From: Spirochaetes bacterium ADurb.Bin110 | Lineage (GTDB): Bacteria > Spirochaetota > Spirochaetia > Treponematales > Rectinemataceae | DNA length: 14,766 nucleotides | NCBI GenBank assembly: GCA_002070755.1 | Contig: MWDY01000246.1 | Coordinates: 1-14,766, forward strand | Direction: 5' to 3' | In this document: positions 14,192-14,766 of the stretch, piece by piece | How the letters are laid out: each line of letters starts with the position of its first letter | Position numbering within the stretch: position 1 is the stretch's first letter | Made by a program: the position numbers and the translations under genes | Notes under the pieces: model-generated | Database searches by the model: none | Told to the model about the DNA's origin: nothing | The model's input: the letters and a program-made list of their open reading frames with translations, nothing else

Positions 14192-14766
14192 GTACGGAGA
14201 AGCTGCAATACCATAATGAAATCCTGGAAATCGACAATCTAGTAATGACTTTCGGAGGGCTTCGTGCAATAGATGGAGTATCGATGCACATCGACGAAGG
14301 AGAGATCGCCGCTCTAATAGGCCCGAATGGCGCTGGAAAAACAACGATCTTCAACTGCATCACAGGTGTACACAAGCCTACCGAGGGAAAAGTAAAGATC
14401 CGAAACCGAGATGGACATGCCGAGGAGATCCAGGGTCAAAAGCCCAATGTCATCAACCGCAAAGGCCTAGCCCGAACCTTTCAGAATATCCGCCTTTTCA
14501 ACAATATGACTGTGCTTGAAAATGTCATGATTGGCCGCCATAATTCGCTCAAGGCAGGAGTCTTCGCAGCAATAATGCGGAATGCTCCAACAAAGCAAGA
14601 AGAGCAAAGAGTCATCGAGGAGAGCTATGCAATCCTTAAGAAACTCAAACTCGACGCCTATGTCAATGAAATGGCAAAAAATCTACCTTATGGTGAACAG
14701 CGACGCCTCGAGATAGCTCGCGCGCTTGCAACAGATCCTTTTCTGCTTCTCCTTGACGAGCCTGTT
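14188..14766 (+). CDS. livG: Branched-chain amino acid ABC transporter ATP-binding protein LivG, C-terminus cut by window end
   Basis: I translated this frame by hand from the ATG at 14188; it stays open to the window end, giving 193 residues of a protein that is normally about 255-300. It shows FGGLRAIDGVSM near the N-terminus, Walker A GPNGAGKT at 45-52, the Q-loop ARTFQNIRLF, the LivG-type signature LPYGEQRRLEIARALATDP and Walker B FLLLLDEP at the cut edge. It energises LivHM with a LivF partner, which should lie just beyond the window. AAGGAG eight bases upstream of the ATG, within the livM end, sets the start, and the gene overlaps livM by four bases. Confidence 0.95.
   Translation, partial: MSTEKLQYHNEILEIDNLVMTFGGLRAIDGVSMHIDEGEIAALIGPNGAGKTTIFNCITGVHKPTEGKVKIRNRDGHAEEIQGQKPNVINRKGLARTFQNIRLFNNMTVLENVMIGRHNSLKAGVFAAIMRNAPTKQEEQRVIEESYAILKKLKLDAYVNEMAKNLPYGEQRRLEIARALATDPFLLLLDEPV

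Noticed and set aside
1..14766. Mobile elements, CRISPR arrays, tRNA or rRNA genes, phage or defence genes
   Set aside because: None seen: no terminal inverted repeats with target duplications, no spaced direct repeats, no transposase or integrase motifs, and nearly all sequence is accounted for by transport and metabolic genes.

Overview
The window looks like an ordinary chromosomal transport and catabolism region of a bacterium with mid-range GC and strong Shine-Dalgarno sites. A spirochaete (Treponema/Rectinema/Sphaerochaeta-like) is my best guess. The reasons are the short signal peptides ending in an Ala-Gln step, the L-L-S-C lipobox of one binding protein and the general protein style. 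This is inference; no RNA gene or lineage marker is present. I see no mobile element, CRISPR array, tRNA or rRNA.

Region 1 (1-6035) is a sugar-acid type uptake and oxidation cluster. Two leftward genes encode a malate/lactate dehydrogenase-family (Ldh_2) oxidoreductase, cut by the window edge, and a D-hexose-6-phosphate mutarotase-like epimerase. They diverge from a rightward operon for a complete tripartite TRAP transporter (dctP, dctQ, dctM) followed by a short-chain dehydrogenase. A convergent GntR/FadR-type regulator closes the cluster. The 73-bp divergent intergenic region has back-to-back promoter-like elements built on a palindromic core. It also carries a 16-bp motif (TGATATC-N3-TATCTT) that recurs upstream of the regulator gene, so the regulator probably controls both sites. 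Gene content resembles the logic of the E. coli yia (2,3-diketo-L-gulonate) locus, with an Ldh_2 reductase plus TRAP carrier, but the substrate cannot be read from sequence.

Region 2 (6253-7644) is a single MATE-family exporter gene whose start lacks a visible Shine-Dalgarno site.

Region 3 (7707-10416, leftward) is a three-gene ABC importer operon of the TrpXYZ type: a PF04392-like lipoprotein, a permease with the DLTVEGSF signature, and an ATPase with LDEHTAALDP. Its promoter carries a perfect 20-bp palindrome at the predicted transcription start.

Region 4 (10806 to the end, rightward) is a branched-chain amino-acid ABC importer operon, livK-livH-livM-livG, with livG cut by the window end. 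Regions 3 and 4 share a 389-bp divergent control region, where a degenerate copy of the palindrome sits next to the liv -35 element. In both the TRAP and the Liv operons a strong stem-loop separates the binding-protein gene from the membrane genes, as expected when the periplasmic protein is made in excess.

No gene here belongs to an obviously new system. The most interesting signals are regulatory: two candidate regulons, each supported by paired sites within the window.
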